Made by a program: the position numbers and the translations under genes. 64,000 nucleotides of DNA from Desulfovibrionales bacterium (lineage in GTDB: Bacteria > Desulfobacterota > Desulfovibrionia > Desulfovibrionales > Desulfonatronaceae), in the NCBI GenBank assembly GCA_007693505.1, contig REDL01000050.1:1-64000 (forward strand). Reading direction: 5' to 3'. This document shows, one piece after another, positions 45,579 to 54,574 of the stretch. The notes under the pieces are model-generated. The model saw nothing but the letters and a program-made list of their open reading frames with translations. It made no database searches and had not been told where the DNA came from. The stretch's first letter is position 1, and every line of letters starts with the position of its first letter.

Positions 45579-46121
45579 GGACTTTCCTTGATTCTTGGCA
45601 AGTATACCCTACCTAGCGTGTTCGTGGATAATGACACATCTTCAAGGTAATGCGGGGGGTTGGTACGTAATACGTTATGATTGTGTCATCATTGGTATGT
45701 CGTTGCATCCAGTAGAGTTTAGAAAAACGATGAGCCATTGCGACATGACCATTCCTGACTCTGTTAATCGTGTATTTTTGCAGTCAAGTTTATCTATTTT
45801 TTTTACAATCTACAATTAATTGGTAAAGCAATGCAAGGGCTGGATTGAGAAAAAAGAAAAGGGATATTTTTGGTGTACGTAATTTCTTTGCGCTTTGTCA
45901 GTAGACTGGATAACGTGGCCAATAAGGGGGTACGCGGATTTTAAGCTGGGGTCTTCGTTTCATGACATAGAAAGAAGACCCATTGGAAGAACGGCAGGGT
46001 GATTGGCTCACTGATGGAAAGGCATGGGAACGACAAGGAGGAGGGTGACCCGCTCTCGCCTACCGCGATGAAGGCACTTGAGGATGTCGCGATGTCACAA
46101 CATGATGTCCGCGGATGGCGG
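45579..46121. other. Intergenic spacer, no gene seen
   Basis: About 540 bp, AT-rich near 45660-45900, between two minus-strand genes. It probably contains the promoter of the haem-type kinase at its left end. Short frames here lack ribosome sites and recognisable sequence. Confidence 0.5.
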
Positions 46122-47837
46122 TCAACACAGGTCAAGTCCCGAAGCGCTGACGGCGCTGATACCGCCCGCGACGCTGGTCACATCCTGAAAGCCGATGTGG
46201 CCTAGGGTTATCAAAGTTTCATAGGAGCGCGCCCCGGTGCCGCAGATGACGACGATGCGCTTATCTTGGGGCAGTTTGTCCAGGTTTTCGATCAGGTCGC
46301 CTTGGGGAATATTGATCCAGTATTCGGGATAGGCCAGGGCTTCTTTCTTCGCATCGGATGGCTCACGGCAGTCCAGAAAGAAATGCGTGTTCTGTTCTCG
46401 TTGTTTCCAGAGGGCGGCGAATTCATCCGTCTGAATGGCCCTGTTTCGCCCCGCGAGGATGTTTTCGGCCGCATTGCCCAGGACGTTCAGAATATCCAGT
46501 GCGGCGGAAAAAGGCGGAGAGTAAGCCGTTTCCAGACTGCTCAGGGCGCCCACCTTCAAACCGGCCGGCAGGAGTCCGGCAATAACGTTCACCTTGCCCA
46601 CCAGGGCATCGCCCCGTTCCGCGGTTCCCTGCATTCCCAGGACACGGCCGGTTGCGCGTTCCACGACGAGGTCCAGGTTCATCACGCCCTTGTCCGGATG
46701 AAAATGGGCCCGGTCCAATTGACTGACGTGGACGCTCAGCGCGTCGAAACCGGCGGACAGCGCAGCCTGCAACGTCAGGCCGGTTCCGGCGGCGGCAATG
46801 TCGAACAGTTTGACGCACCAGGAGCCGACGACACCGGAGAAGCGGGTCGCGCCACCGGCCAGATTGTCCCCGATGATCCGGCCCTGGCGATTGGCCAATG
46901 AACCCATGGGCAGGAAGACGTTGGCGTTGGTCAGCAGGTGGCGCAGTTCCACGCAGTCGCCCCCGGCGTAGATGTGGGGATCGGACGTCCGCAGGTATTC
47001 GTCCACCGTGATGCCGCCCCGCTCAGACACGGCCAAACCGGAGGCCCGGGCCAGTTCCGTATTGGGCCGCACACCCACGGCGACGATGACCAGATCCGCT
47101 GGGATTTCACCCTGCCTGGTGCGCACCCGGGCAACCCGTCCGCGATCGTCGCCCTCCAGGCTGAGCACCTGGTTTCCCAATTGGAAACGTACGCCCTTTT
47201 CCCGCATGTGTCGCAGAGCCGTCAGGGACAGGTTGCCTCCGATCACGCCGGGCAGGATCTGTTCCCGGAGTTCGACGACCGTGGTCTCCACTCCCCAGAG
47301 GTCGACCAGGGCCACGGCCATTTCCAGGCCGATGAAGCCCGCACCCACCACCACGGCCCGCTTCACGCTTCCACTGGAAACGAGAGATTGGATGCTTTCG
47401 GCGGAGTCCAGGTTGTGCACGGTATGCACGCCGGCCAGTTCTTTTCCCGGGAAGGGCGGTATCACGGGGTTGCTTCCCGTGGCCAGCACCAGCTGATCAT
47501 AGATCAGCGCCTCGCGGCGTCCCGTGGGGACGTGGGCAAGGGTCACGGTCCTGGCCTCGCGGTCTATGGCCACAGCCTCGGTTTTGGTGCGGACTTCCAC
47601 GCCTTTGCTTTTCCGAAAGTATTCGGCGTCGCGAAGGACGTGGAAGGATGTGCTTTGCAGTTCCGGGACGTCGCTGACTTCGCCGGATACGTAGAACGGG
47701 ATGCCGCAGCCGCTGTAAGCGATGTGTTTGTCCCGATCCACGAGGGTGACCCGGCTTTCCGGTTCCAGGCGCTTGAAGCGGGCGGCCGCTTTGGAGCCCA
47801 AGGCCACGGCCCCGATGATGACGATGTGTTGCGACAT
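46122..47837 (-). CDS. CoA-disulfide-reductase-like FAD/NAD(P) oxidoreductase with C-terminal rhodanese domain
   Basis: A 571-residue flavoprotein. The active-site Cys is in YSGCGIPFYVSGE (about residue 44), the single-Cys signature of CoA-disulfide, NADH peroxidase and polysulfide (Npsr) reductases. The NAD-binding VVGAGFIGLEMAVAL and FAD-binding HIYAGGDCVELRH segments follow, then a dimerisation domain. The C-terminal rhodanese domain (about 465-571) has its catalytic Cys in VICGTGARSYE. The fusion is known from persulfide and polysulfide reductases, where the rhodanese Cys presents the persulfide. It is probably a cytoplasmic NAD(P)H-dependent S0/persulfide reductase. It lies 3 bp after a tandem Usp gene. 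Confidence 0.88.
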   Translation of the reverse strand: MSQHIVIIGAVALGSKAAARFKRLEPESRVTLVDRDKHIAYSGCGIPFYVSGEVSDVPELQSTSFHVLRDAEYFRKSKGVEVRTKTEAVAIDREARTVTLAHVPTGRREALIYDQLVLATGSNPVIPPFPGKELAGVHTVHNLDSAESIQSLVSSGSVKRAVVVGAGFIGLEMAVALVDLWGVETTVVELREQILPGVIGGNLSLTALRHMREKGVRFQLGNQVLSLEGDDRGRVARVRTRQGEIPADLVIVAVGVRPNTELARASGLAVSERGGITVDEYLRTSDPHIYAGGDCVELRHLLTNANVFLPMGSLANRQGRIIGDNLAGGATRFSGVVGSWCVKLFDIAAAGTGLTLQAALSAGFDALSVHVSQLDRAHFHPDKGVMNLDLVVERATGRVLGMQGTAERGDALVGKVNVIAGLLPAGLKVGALSSLETAYSPPFSAALDILNVLGNAAENILAGRNRAIQTDEFAALWKQREQNTHFFLDCREPSDAKKEALAYPEYWINIPQGDLIENLDKLPQDKRIVVICGTGARSYETLITLGHIGFQDVTSVAGGISAVSASGLDLC

Positions 47838-47840
47838 GAC

Positions 47841-48770
47841 TTACGCCTTCCTCTCTGGCTGACGTGGTTCCTGAAAGCGATCGGCCGGAGCGTCCGGACC
47901 GACGAGCATTACCGGGCAACGCGCCCCGGCAATGACTTGGGAGGAGATACGCGGCTCCATTTTTGAAAGCCCTCGGGTATCAGTGCAATAGTCCGGACTC
48001 AGCACGATGAGGTCCGCCTCGCCGTTCCGGGCGTATTTCAGGATTTCCACGGACGGATCACCTTCGCGAACCACGAATTTCGTCGCGGCGGGCAGGATCA
48101 GTTTTCGTCCGAAGTGCGAAAGGCGGTTTTCGGCTTGTTCCAGTGCCCGGCCCAGGGCTGCTCCTTCAAGCTCCGCATGGGCCTGCGGCAGGGCATGAAA
48201 TACGGCCAGGGGGGCTCCGTCCGCTTCAGCGATCCGCCTCGCCATGTTCAGAACATTTTCCGTTCCTTCCTGGAGGTCGATGGCCGCGACGATGTGCCGA
48301 AATGCTCCTGAAAGGGATCTGTTCAATGTCGCCGACATGCCCGGCGGAACGACGAGTACCGGACAGGCGGCTTCCCGGGCGATGAGCAGAGCGGTGTCCG
48401 TGGTCGAGGCGGAAAGCTCCCGCCGACAGATTTCGGCGTCGCCCTGGTCGCCGATGACCACGAGGTCCGGCTCCATGAGGCGGATGGTCTTGAGCGTTTC
48501 GACATGGACAAATCCGGAGCCGAGCATCACGTCCGCCGTCAGCCCCTCGGGCATGTTCGCCTGGCAGAATGCTTCGATTTCGACCTGCCGGGCCGCGAGT
48601 TCCCGTTCGTCGGAAAGCTGCAGCACACAGCTTTTTTCCCGCTCATGGGGCGTGCTGACATGCTGGACCATGAAGCCCGACTTGTGACGGGCGGCGATCG
48701 CCACCGCCATACGAACGGCGGCCGTGCCGTCGGCCTTGTCGGCCAGGGCCAGGAAAACCAGCTTGAACAT
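47841..48770 (-). CDS. Tandem universal stress protein (UspA x2)
   Basis: A 309-residue protein with two Usp domains, about 1-145 and 160-300. Ligand-loop motifs are degenerate in the first (DLVVIGDQGDAEICR) and partly kept in the second (ADLIVLSPDYCTDTRG followed by ARCPVMLV). It is 3 bp upstream of the persulfide-reductase-like gene and so is cotranscribed with it. AAGGAGC precedes the ATG. It is divergent from the orp sigma54 activator. Confidence 0.85.
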   Translation of the reverse strand: MFKLVFLALADKADGTAAVRMAVAIAARHKSGFMVQHVSTPHEREKSCVLQLSDERELAARQVEIEAFCQANMPEGLTADVMLGSGFVHVETLKTIRLMEPDLVVIGDQGDAEICRRELSASTTDTALLIAREAACPVLVVPPGMSATLNRSLSGAFRHIVAAIDLQEGTENVLNMARRIAEADGAPLAVFHALPQAHAELEGAALGRALEQAENRLSHFGRKLILPAATKFVVREGDPSVEILKYARNGEADLIVLSPDYCTDTRGLSKMEPRISSQVIAGARCPVMLVGPDAPADRFQEPRQPERKA

Positions 48771-48986
48771 TTTGCTCCTTCGGTGAACTGCTCATATTTG
48801 GAAACGAGTCGTTGCCATCCGCATTCTCTAAGCAGCTTTCATGCCGCACGGGACTTGCCTGTATTTTTGGTGGGTTGACACGTGGGAGTTTTTCCATAGA
48901 AACAGTCTGGGCGTAAAATTTGCCCGTGTTGTTTTGCCGGACGTAATATTCTCCCGATGGGGGAGGCTCCTTATCAAGCGGGGACG

Positions 48987-50303
48987 ATGATGCATTTTTT
49001 ACATGACATATCCTGCGAACATATCATGGACAGTCTGGCCGACGGCGTGTTCACCGTGGACAAGGACTGGAACATTACCTTCTTCAACCGCGCAGCCTGC
49101 GCCATAACCGGCGTAAAGAAAGACGAGGCCCTGGGACGTAAGTGTTGGGAAGTCTTCCGATCCAGCATCTGCGACGGTGCGTGTGCCCTGAAGTCCTCTG
49201 TGGAAACCGGGGAAAGCCGGGCCAACCGGTCGCTGTATTTCGTGCGCAGTGATGGAACCAGGGTGCCTATCAGCATCAACGCCGCTCCGCTGCGGGACCG
49301 GCGGGGCAAGATTGTGGGCGGAGTGGAGACGTTCCGCGACCTTTCGGCCCTGCGTCAGATCCAAAAGAAACTGGACGGGTTGTACCGGGTGGAAGATATC
49401 ATCAGCAGGAGCCCAGTGTTTCAGCGAACCTTGAGCATTCTGCCCCAGATCGCGACCAGCGGTTCCACGGTGTTGCTGCTGGGGGAGTCGGGCACGGGCA
49501 AGGAACTGGTGGCCCGGGCAATCCACAACCTGAGCGGTCGCAGTGGCAAGCCGTTCGTGGCCGTGAACTGCGGGGCTCTGCCGGAACAATTACTGGAAAG
49601 CGAACTGTTCGGCCACAAGGCCGGAGCGTTTACGGACGCCAAGCGGGACAAGCCAGGTCGGTTCCAGGCCGCGGACGGCGGGACCCTGTTTCTTGACGAA
49701 ATCGGCGATATGCCCTTGACGTTGCAGGTTAAAATCCTGCGCGCCCTGCAGGAGAAGGTGATTGAACCTTTGGGCGCGGTGCAAGGAGTGCCGGTGAACG
49801 TCCGGGTGGTTGCGGCAACCAACAAGAACCTGGAAGAGATGGTCACCCGCCAGGAGTTCCGAGGGGATCTTTATTATCGGTTGAACGTGGTTCGTCTGGT
49901 TCTGCCGCCTTTGAGGGAGCGTCCGGAGGACGTCCCGCTGTTGGCCCGGCATGTGGTCAAGCGCCAGAACGCCCTGACCGGCAAGGACATTCAGGGGGTG
50001 ACCGAGGAGGTGATGCGCCTGCTGGTGCGGCACCCGTTCCCGGGTAATGTCCGGGAGTTGGAAAACATCATAGAATACGCCTTCATCCTTTGCCCTGGTG
50101 GATTGATCAAGCTGGAACATTTGCCCGAAGGCCTGTGCCCCGATACTCCGGCCACGCCGACCGGGACCATGTGCGGCACCATGGATGAAATCAAGCGTCA
50201 GGCCGCGGCCCAGGCCCTGGCCCGCAACAATGGCCGGGTCATGGCCGCATGCCGCGAGTTGGATGTGTCCAAGGACACGCTGCGGCGGTTGCTGCGTCGG
50301 TGA
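48987..50303 (+). CDS. PAS-AAA-HTH sigma54-dependent activator (orp regulator, DVU2106-like)
   Basis: About 439 residues from the ATG-ATG at 48987/48990, which follows a GGGGA site; the upstream ATG at 48957 has none. The protein has a PAS domain (about 5-120, with a Cys-containing loop CWEVFRSSICDGAC). An AAA+ domain has GESGTGKE, the sigma54 loop GAFTDA (one change from GAFTGA) and LFLDEIGD. A Fis-type HTH (RVMAACRELDVSKDTLRRLL) ends it. It sits just upstream of the orp genes and the sigma54 promoter at 50591, as DVU2106 does in D. vulgaris. Confidence 0.88.
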   Translation: MMHFLHDISCEHIMDSLADGVFTVDKDWNITFFNRAACAITGVKKDEALGRKCWEVFRSSICDGACALKSSVETGESRANRSLYFVRSDGTRVPISINAAPLRDRRGKIVGGVETFRDLSALRQIQKKLDGLYRVEDIISRSPVFQRTLSILPQIATSGSTVLLLGESGTGKELVARAIHNLSGRSGKPFVAVNCGALPEQLLESELFGHKAGAFTDAKRDKPGRFQAADGGTLFLDEIGDMPLTLQVKILRALQEKVIEPLGAVQGVPVNVRVVAATNKNLEEMVTRQEFRGDLYYRLNVVRLVLPPLRERPEDVPLLARHVVKRQNALTGKDIQGVTEEVMRLLVRHPFPGNVRELENIIEYAFILCPGGLIKLEHLPEGLCPDTPATPTGTMCGTMDEIKRQAAAQALARNNGRVMAACRELDVSKDTLRRLLRR

Positions 50304-50590
50304 CGATTGTATTTCGTAACTGTTCAAATAAACTTGAGGTAACCATGGCCTGGATTCCCACGAAGGAGGGGATCCAGGTTTTTATCCGTCATATCTGGAG
50401 GGTCGTCTCGTCCTTTCCTCTCCCTTTATATCCTCACTTCTCCTCGTTTATCGCAGTGCCGGTTCAGAAGCTTGCGCCCTGCGTTTCTCTTCACTCCCCA
50501 TGCATTGATTCGGACGAATTTTACGTCCATTGCTTTGCTCCAGGTTCGTTGATTTCTGATTAACGGCTGGAACGAATGATTATTTTTGCT

Positions 50591-50605
50591 TGGCATGCAA
50601 TATGC
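50591..50605 (+). promoter_or_regulatory. Sigma54 promoter for the orp operon
   Basis: TGGCATGCAATATGC fits TGGCAYG-N4-TTGC with one change in the minus-12 box. GG and GC are ten bases apart. It lies 60 bp before the ATG at 50665 and 288 bp after the sigma54 activator stop. It also shows that the longer open frame starting near 50590 is not the real start. Confidence 0.78.
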
Positions 50606-50664
50606 GAAGAGAAAAGCGAAACGGGGTGATTTTCTTCCCCTTGAAGCATTTCGGAGAATCGGCA

Positions 50665-51103
50665 ATGCGAGTGTGTTTGGCCTGCTACGGAAACCGTATC
50701 GCAACATTGCTGGATACGGCCACATCGCTTTACCTGTATCAGGAACAGCCTGAATCGGTGCTGCACGGCACTCCAGAACAGATCCATTCGGTGCCGAACC
50801 GGGAGCCGAAAATCCACGTGTTCCCAAGTACGGTGCGAGACCTTGGAATGATCGGTTTTGCTCGGACCTTGGTGCAACTGGAAGTTGCATGGTTGCTCTG
50901 CGGTGGCTTGGCCTGCCCGGACAGGGAAATCCTTGTTTTTGCCGGGATCCAGGTGGAACCGTGGATTTGCGGCAGGACGGATGAGGTGGCGCAAGCCTGG
51001 TTTGCTGGACGTATTCGGTCTTTCAAAATGCCCGGCCTTGGAAGACGTGACTGTGCTGCAGGGCGAGAACGACGACGAACAACAAAAGGAGCTTGTAAAA
51101 TGA
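50665..51103 (+). pseudogene. NifX-like orp operon first gene, apparent frameshift
   Basis: Starts at ATG 50665 after GGAGAA with MRVCLACYGNRIATLLDTAT, a NifB/NifX-type domain also seen in orp clusters. The frame runs through AQAWFAGRIRSFKMPG and then has no stop before the next gene. In the +1 frame from about 51030 the sequence reads LEDVTVLQGENDDEQQKELV-K and stops at 51101-51103, overlapping the next ATG as ATGA. That end has normal codon use and operon spacing, so a one-base shift near 51030-51040 is likely, either real or a sequencing error. Otherwise the two genes are fused into one 313-codon frame. Confidence 0.6.
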
Positions 51104-51531
51104 AAATGAAACGGATTGCTGTTTCCAGTGAAGGCCCACGCCTGGACGACATGGTGGATCCACGGTTCGGCAGGGTGGCGGGCTTCGTCATCGTGGACCC
51201 GGCTGGAGACGCCTCCAGCTACATCGATAATGGCGCATCTCAGGTCATGGCCCAAGGTGCGGGAATCCAAGCGGCACAAAACCTTGCCGGTGCCGGTGTT
51301 GAGTTGGTGATCAGCGGGTTTGTCGGCCCCAAGGCTTTTCAAGCTCTGTCCGCCGCGGGAATCCAGATCATCCAATATGTAGAGGGCGTGACCGTGGAGC
51401 AGGCCGTGGAACGGTTCAAGCGCGGCGAACTGACTGTGGCCGATGCACCCAATTCCCAGGCGCATGAGGGAACAGGTCGAGGACATGGACACAGGAACGG
51501 CCAAGGACGTGGCCAGGGAGCGCGGCGGTGA
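51100..51531 (+). CDS. Orange-protein-like NifX/MTH1175 domain protein
   Basis: A 143-residue protein beginning MKMKRIAVSSEGPRLDDMVD with its own AAAGGAG site. The sequence matches the MTH1175/NifB-X group (DPRFGRVAGFVIVD, NGASQVMAQGAGIQAAQNLA, KAFQALSAAGIQIIQ). In Desulfovibrio the ORP of this family binds a mixed Mo-Cu sulfide cluster. The C-terminal tail is Gly/His/Arg rich (GRGHGHRNGQGRG) and may bind metal. It overlaps the first MinD gene by four bases. Confidence 0.82.
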   Translation: MKMKRIAVSSEGPRLDDMVDPRFGRVAGFVIVDPAGDASSYIDNGASQVMAQGAGIQAAQNLAGAGVELVISGFVGPKAFQALSAAGIQIIQYVEGVTVEQAVERFKRGELTVADAPNSQAHEGTGRGHGHRNGQGRGQGARR

Positions 51532-52433
51532 TCTTTGCTGTTGCCAGCGGCAAAGGGGGGACGGGGAAAACCACGGTCATCACCTCTCTGGCTGCCATTT
51601 GGGAGGGACCGGTAACCCTCGTTGATCTGGACGTGGAAGAGCCCAATCTGCATCTGTTTCTGAAGCCCAAGGTGATGCGGGAGACAGCGGCTATGCTGGA
51701 GGTTCCGGTTCACGATTCGGACAAGTGCAACCTGTGCGGGGAGTGCGCCATGTTTTGCCAATACAAGGCCTTGGCAATCATGGGCAAAACCATGTTGTTC
51801 TATCCGGAAATGTGCCCCGGTTGCGGCGGGTGTCTGAAAATCTGCCCCGAGGGCGCTCTCAGTCCGGGCGGACGAGAGATTGGACGGATCGCCGAAGGCC
51901 AGACGGAGTTCGGACGTTTTTTTATGGGCCGGTTGCGGGTCGGAGAAGCCATGAGTCCGCCGCTGATGCAGCAGGTCAAACAACGGGTAGTGGCGCAGGG
52001 GAGTCATGCCGAGATGCCTGGAGGCATAGAGGGGTGCGTTCCGGACGATGTGTTGATTGACGCTCCTCCAGGGGTGAGTTGTCCGGCGATGCATGCCGTG
52101 ATGGACGCGGACGCCATCGTACTGGTCACCGAGCCCACACCCTTTGGCTTGTACGACTTTCGCCTGGCCGTGGAGGCCTTTTCCATCATGCACAAACCCA
52201 TGGGCGCGGTGGTCAACCGCGACGGGATCGGGGACCAGGGCGTGGAAGAGTACTGCCGGGAATCCGGCATTCCGATCTGGGCCCGTATCCCGAACAGCCT
52301 GGCTGTGGCCCAGGCTTACTCACGGGGAGAGATCGTCGCCAGAAAGCTGCCGGAACTGAACGGGATTTTTCAGGAGTTGAAAAAGCGGATGCGTGCCGCC
52401 GTCACCGTGTCCCGGGAGGTGGAACGTGCGTGA
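51528..52433 (+). CDS. MinD-type ATPase with inserted [4Fe-4S] ferredoxin domain (orp)
   Basis: A 301-residue soluble ATPase. The deviant Walker A is SGKGGTGKTT at the N-terminus, and DVLIDAPPGVSCP is the Walker B/switch region. Two ferredoxin motifs, CNLCGECAMFCQ and CPGCGGCLKICP, are inserted at about 65-105. This is the DVU2103/2104 type that forms a complex with the orange protein and, as reported for D. vulgaris, influences cell division. It overlaps the next gene by 8 bp. Confidence 0.88.
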   Translation: MIFAVASGKGGTGKTTVITSLAAIWEGPVTLVDLDVEEPNLHLFLKPKVMRETAAMLEVPVHDSDKCNLCGECAMFCQYKALAIMGKTMLFYPEMCPGCGGCLKICPEGALSPGGREIGRIAEGQTEFGRFFMGRLRVGEAMSPPLMQQVKQRVVAQGSHAEMPGGIEGCVPDDVLIDAPPGVSCPAMHAVMDADAIVLVTEPTPFGLYDFRLAVEAFSIMHKPMGAVVNRDGIGDQGVEEYCRESGIPIWARIPNSLAVAQAYSRGEIVARKLPELNGIFQELKKRMRAAVTVSREVERA

Positions 52434-53310
52434 GATCGTGATGATCAGCGGCAAGGGCGGCACGGGCAAGACCTGTATCACCGCGGCCTTCGCGCATTTG
52501 GCCGACAATGCCATGGTCTGCGACCTGGATGTGGATGCGCCGGATCTGCACATGCTGTTGGCTCCGGTTGTCGAGGAAGAGCATGCGTTTCGCTCCGGGC
52601 ACGAAGCGGTGATCAATCAAGAGCGATGCACGAAATGCGGCGTATGCGCGGAGCTCTGTCGCTTTGGGGCTGTGCGCGAAGACCAGGGGAAGTATGCCAT
52701 CGACTCGTTGCGGTGCGAGGGTTGCAAGGTCTGTGTTCACTTCTGTCCCGAACAGGCCGTGGATTTCGTGGAAAAGCACTGCGGGCTGTGGTTTGCCTCC
52801 ATCATGCGCTTCGGGCCGATGATCCATGCCCGGCTGTTTCCTGGCGAGGAAACTTCCGGGCGGCTGGTGGCCCTGCTGAAGAAGGAGGCGCGCCTGCGAG
52901 CCAAGGCCCTGGGGTTGTCCCTGATTCTGTGTGACGGAACGCCGGGTATCGGGTGTCCGGTCATCAGCTCGCTTTCCGGCGCCAATCTGGCCGTGGTGGT
53001 CACCGAGCCGACACCGTCCGGACGGCATGATCTGGAGCGCGTGGCCGATCTGTGTCGACATTTCCGCATTCCCGTGGCCGTGATCGTGAACAAATTCGAT
53101 CTGAATCCTGATAACAGCCGGGCCATCGAAGCGTATTGCCTCGAAAACGGGCATGCCGCACTGGGCATGCTGCCCTATGACGAAGAGGTGACCAGGGCCA
53201 TGGTCCAGGCCAAATGCATCACCGAGTGCCCGACCTCAACATTTGGCAACGATCTGCGTGAGATTTGGAAAAAAATCATGGCTCATCACGTCGGATATTT
53301 GCCTCTCTGA
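52426..53310 (+). CDS. Second MinD-type ATPase with [4Fe-4S] domain (orp)
   Basis: A 294-residue paralogue of the preceding protein, starting at GTG 52426 after GGGAGG. SGKGGTGKTC is the Walker A. CTKCGVCAELC and CEGCKVCVHFCP are the inserted ferredoxin motifs, and DGTPGIGCPVISS the switch. In this family the two ATPases are nearly always paired and probably heterodimerise. Confidence 0.88.
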   Translation: MREIVMISGKGGTGKTCITAAFAHLADNAMVCDLDVDAPDLHMLLAPVVEEEHAFRSGHEAVINQERCTKCGVCAELCRFGAVREDQGKYAIDSLRCEGCKVCVHFCPEQAVDFVEKHCGLWFASIMRFGPMIHARLFPGEETSGRLVALLKKEARLRAKALGLSLILCDGTPGIGCPVISSLSGANLAVVVTEPTPSGRHDLERVADLCRHFRIPVAVIVNKFDLNPDNSRAIEAYCLENGHAALGMLPYDEEVTRAMVQAKCITECPTSTFGNDLREIWKKIMAHHVGYLPL

Positions 53311-53400
53311 GAAGTTGGAGAGGTATTGTATCCGTTTTCCCCGAAGTGTCATGCATAATGAACCATTTAACCAAACGATATGTTCAAAGGAGAAGTCACC

Positions 53401-53778
53401 ATGGACACGTTGATTATCGCCGTTCCATCCGAAACGCCTGGTGGTCTGGATGCCGCCTTGGGGATGCACTTTGGCCACTGCGATCTGTACACTATCGTGG
53501 AAGCCAATGGTGGAGAGATCGTGGACGTGCGAACACTGCCCAACGTCCCCCATCAGCAGGGTGGATGCATGGCCCCGGTCAACCACCTGGCCGGCAACGG
53601 CGTCAAGGTGCTTATTGCCGGAGGCATGGGGTTGCGTCCGTTGATGGGCTTCCAGCAAGCCGGTGTGCGTGTTGTTCATGGAGCCGGAGCGCCTTCCGTA
53701 GGTCATGCGATCCAGGCCTTCCTGATGGACTCCCTGCCGACGTTCAGCACCGAGTACACCTGCGGCGGAGGGGCATAG
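53401..53778 (+). CDS. NifX/MTH1175-like cofactor-binding protein
   Basis: A 125-residue protein from the ATG at 53401, which has an AAAGGAG site. LGMHFGHCDLYTIVEANGGE and PHQQGGCMAPVNHLAGNGVK are NifX-family signatures, and the end TEYTCGGGA has one Cys. Likely another member of the orp complex or a cluster carrier. The 200 bp after it hold no recognisable gene. Confidence 0.8.
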   Translation: MDTLIIAVPSETPGGLDAALGMHFGHCDLYTIVEANGGEIVDVRTLPNVPHQQGGCMAPVNHLAGNGVKVLIAGGMGLRPLMGFQQAGVRVVHGAGAPSVGHAIQAFLMDSLPTFSTEYTCGGGA

Positions 53779-53979
53779 AGCTGGCCGGACTATTGCTGCA
53801 CATCAGCGACATCTTATGCGGAAAAGCCAGTGCAGCTGGAGGTTCAACCACAGGGGGTGCAGGGGGGACGGGGAGGATATCCTGGAAAAGCAAGATTTCT
53901 TTCCCACGATCCCTGGGGTTCACACTCTGCCCATTTGCGTCGTTGTGTCGCAAGGTGTCGAAATCAAGGGAGGAGGCGC

Positions 53980-54363
53980 ATGCAGATACTGATAGCCACA
54001 AATCGTTCAGAGAAAAAATTTGCCAGTTTTTGCGATGCATTGCAAAATGGGGTGGAAAACGTGGAATTGTTGTTCACCAACAATTGGTCCAATGGTCTGG
54101 CCGCGGTGAAGGCCATGCCGACGGGATTCCTGATCCTGGACCAGGGCCTGCCCGAAGGCGAACCTTTCGAGTTGATCCGGCAATTGTTGTCGGTGAACCC
54201 GGCGGTGAACTGTATCGTAGTCACCGACCTGGACAAGGAATCCTTCCACGAGGCCGGAGAAGGCCTGGGCATTTTCGCGCAATTACCCGTGGAGCCCAGC
54301 TTCGCGGACGGAGAAGACCTGGCTCGACGGATACAGTGGTTTATGGAAGGTTATCGCGCGTAA
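53980..54363 (+). CDS. Receiver-like small protein, end of the orp run
   Basis: A 127-residue protein starting MQILIATNRSEKKFASFCDA with a very strong GGGAGGAGG site. The fold appears receiver-like (GFLILDQGLPEGEPFELIRQ with an Asp in the phosphorylation position, NCIVVTDLDKESF), but the acidic cluster of strand one is missing. It may correspond to the DVU2105-type small protein of orp clusters. It resembles the 34684 product only in general layout. Confidence 0.6.
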   Translation: MQILIATNRSEKKFASFCDALQNGVENVELLFTNNWSNGLAAVKAMPTGFLILDQGLPEGEPFELIRQLLSVNPAVNCIVVTDLDKESFHEAGEGLGIFAQLPVEPSFADGEDLARRIQWFMEGYRA

Positions 54364-54479
54364 CTGTCGGTTCATGATCCAGAACCTGAGAAAGGACCCG
54401 ACTGGAGCATTCTTCAGGTTCTGCGAGTCACCATCGCGGGTTTGCGGTCCGACTGAAGCCGGCAAGACGCTTAAAAAAG

Positions 54480-54502
54480 CCAGGCCGCCCGATGCGGCCT
54501 GG
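54480..54502 (-). terminator. Terminator for the DUF5320 gene
   Basis: CCAGGCCGC and GCGGCCTGG form a nine-base stem. On the minus strand the hairpin is followed by a CTTTTTTAA tail, so it ends leftward transcription from 54892. It also separates the convergent orp operon. Confidence 0.65.
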
Positions 54503-54574
54503 TTTGAGCGAGGAGAGGCAGGACGAGTTGATTGGAGCACTGCTAAGCGTTTCCTGCTCAATATTTGCCGTGAG

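Noticed and set aside
48843-48859. Sigma54-like sequence GCACGGGACTTGC before the orp activator
   Set aside because: The essential minus-24 GG is CC here, so it should not bind sigma54.
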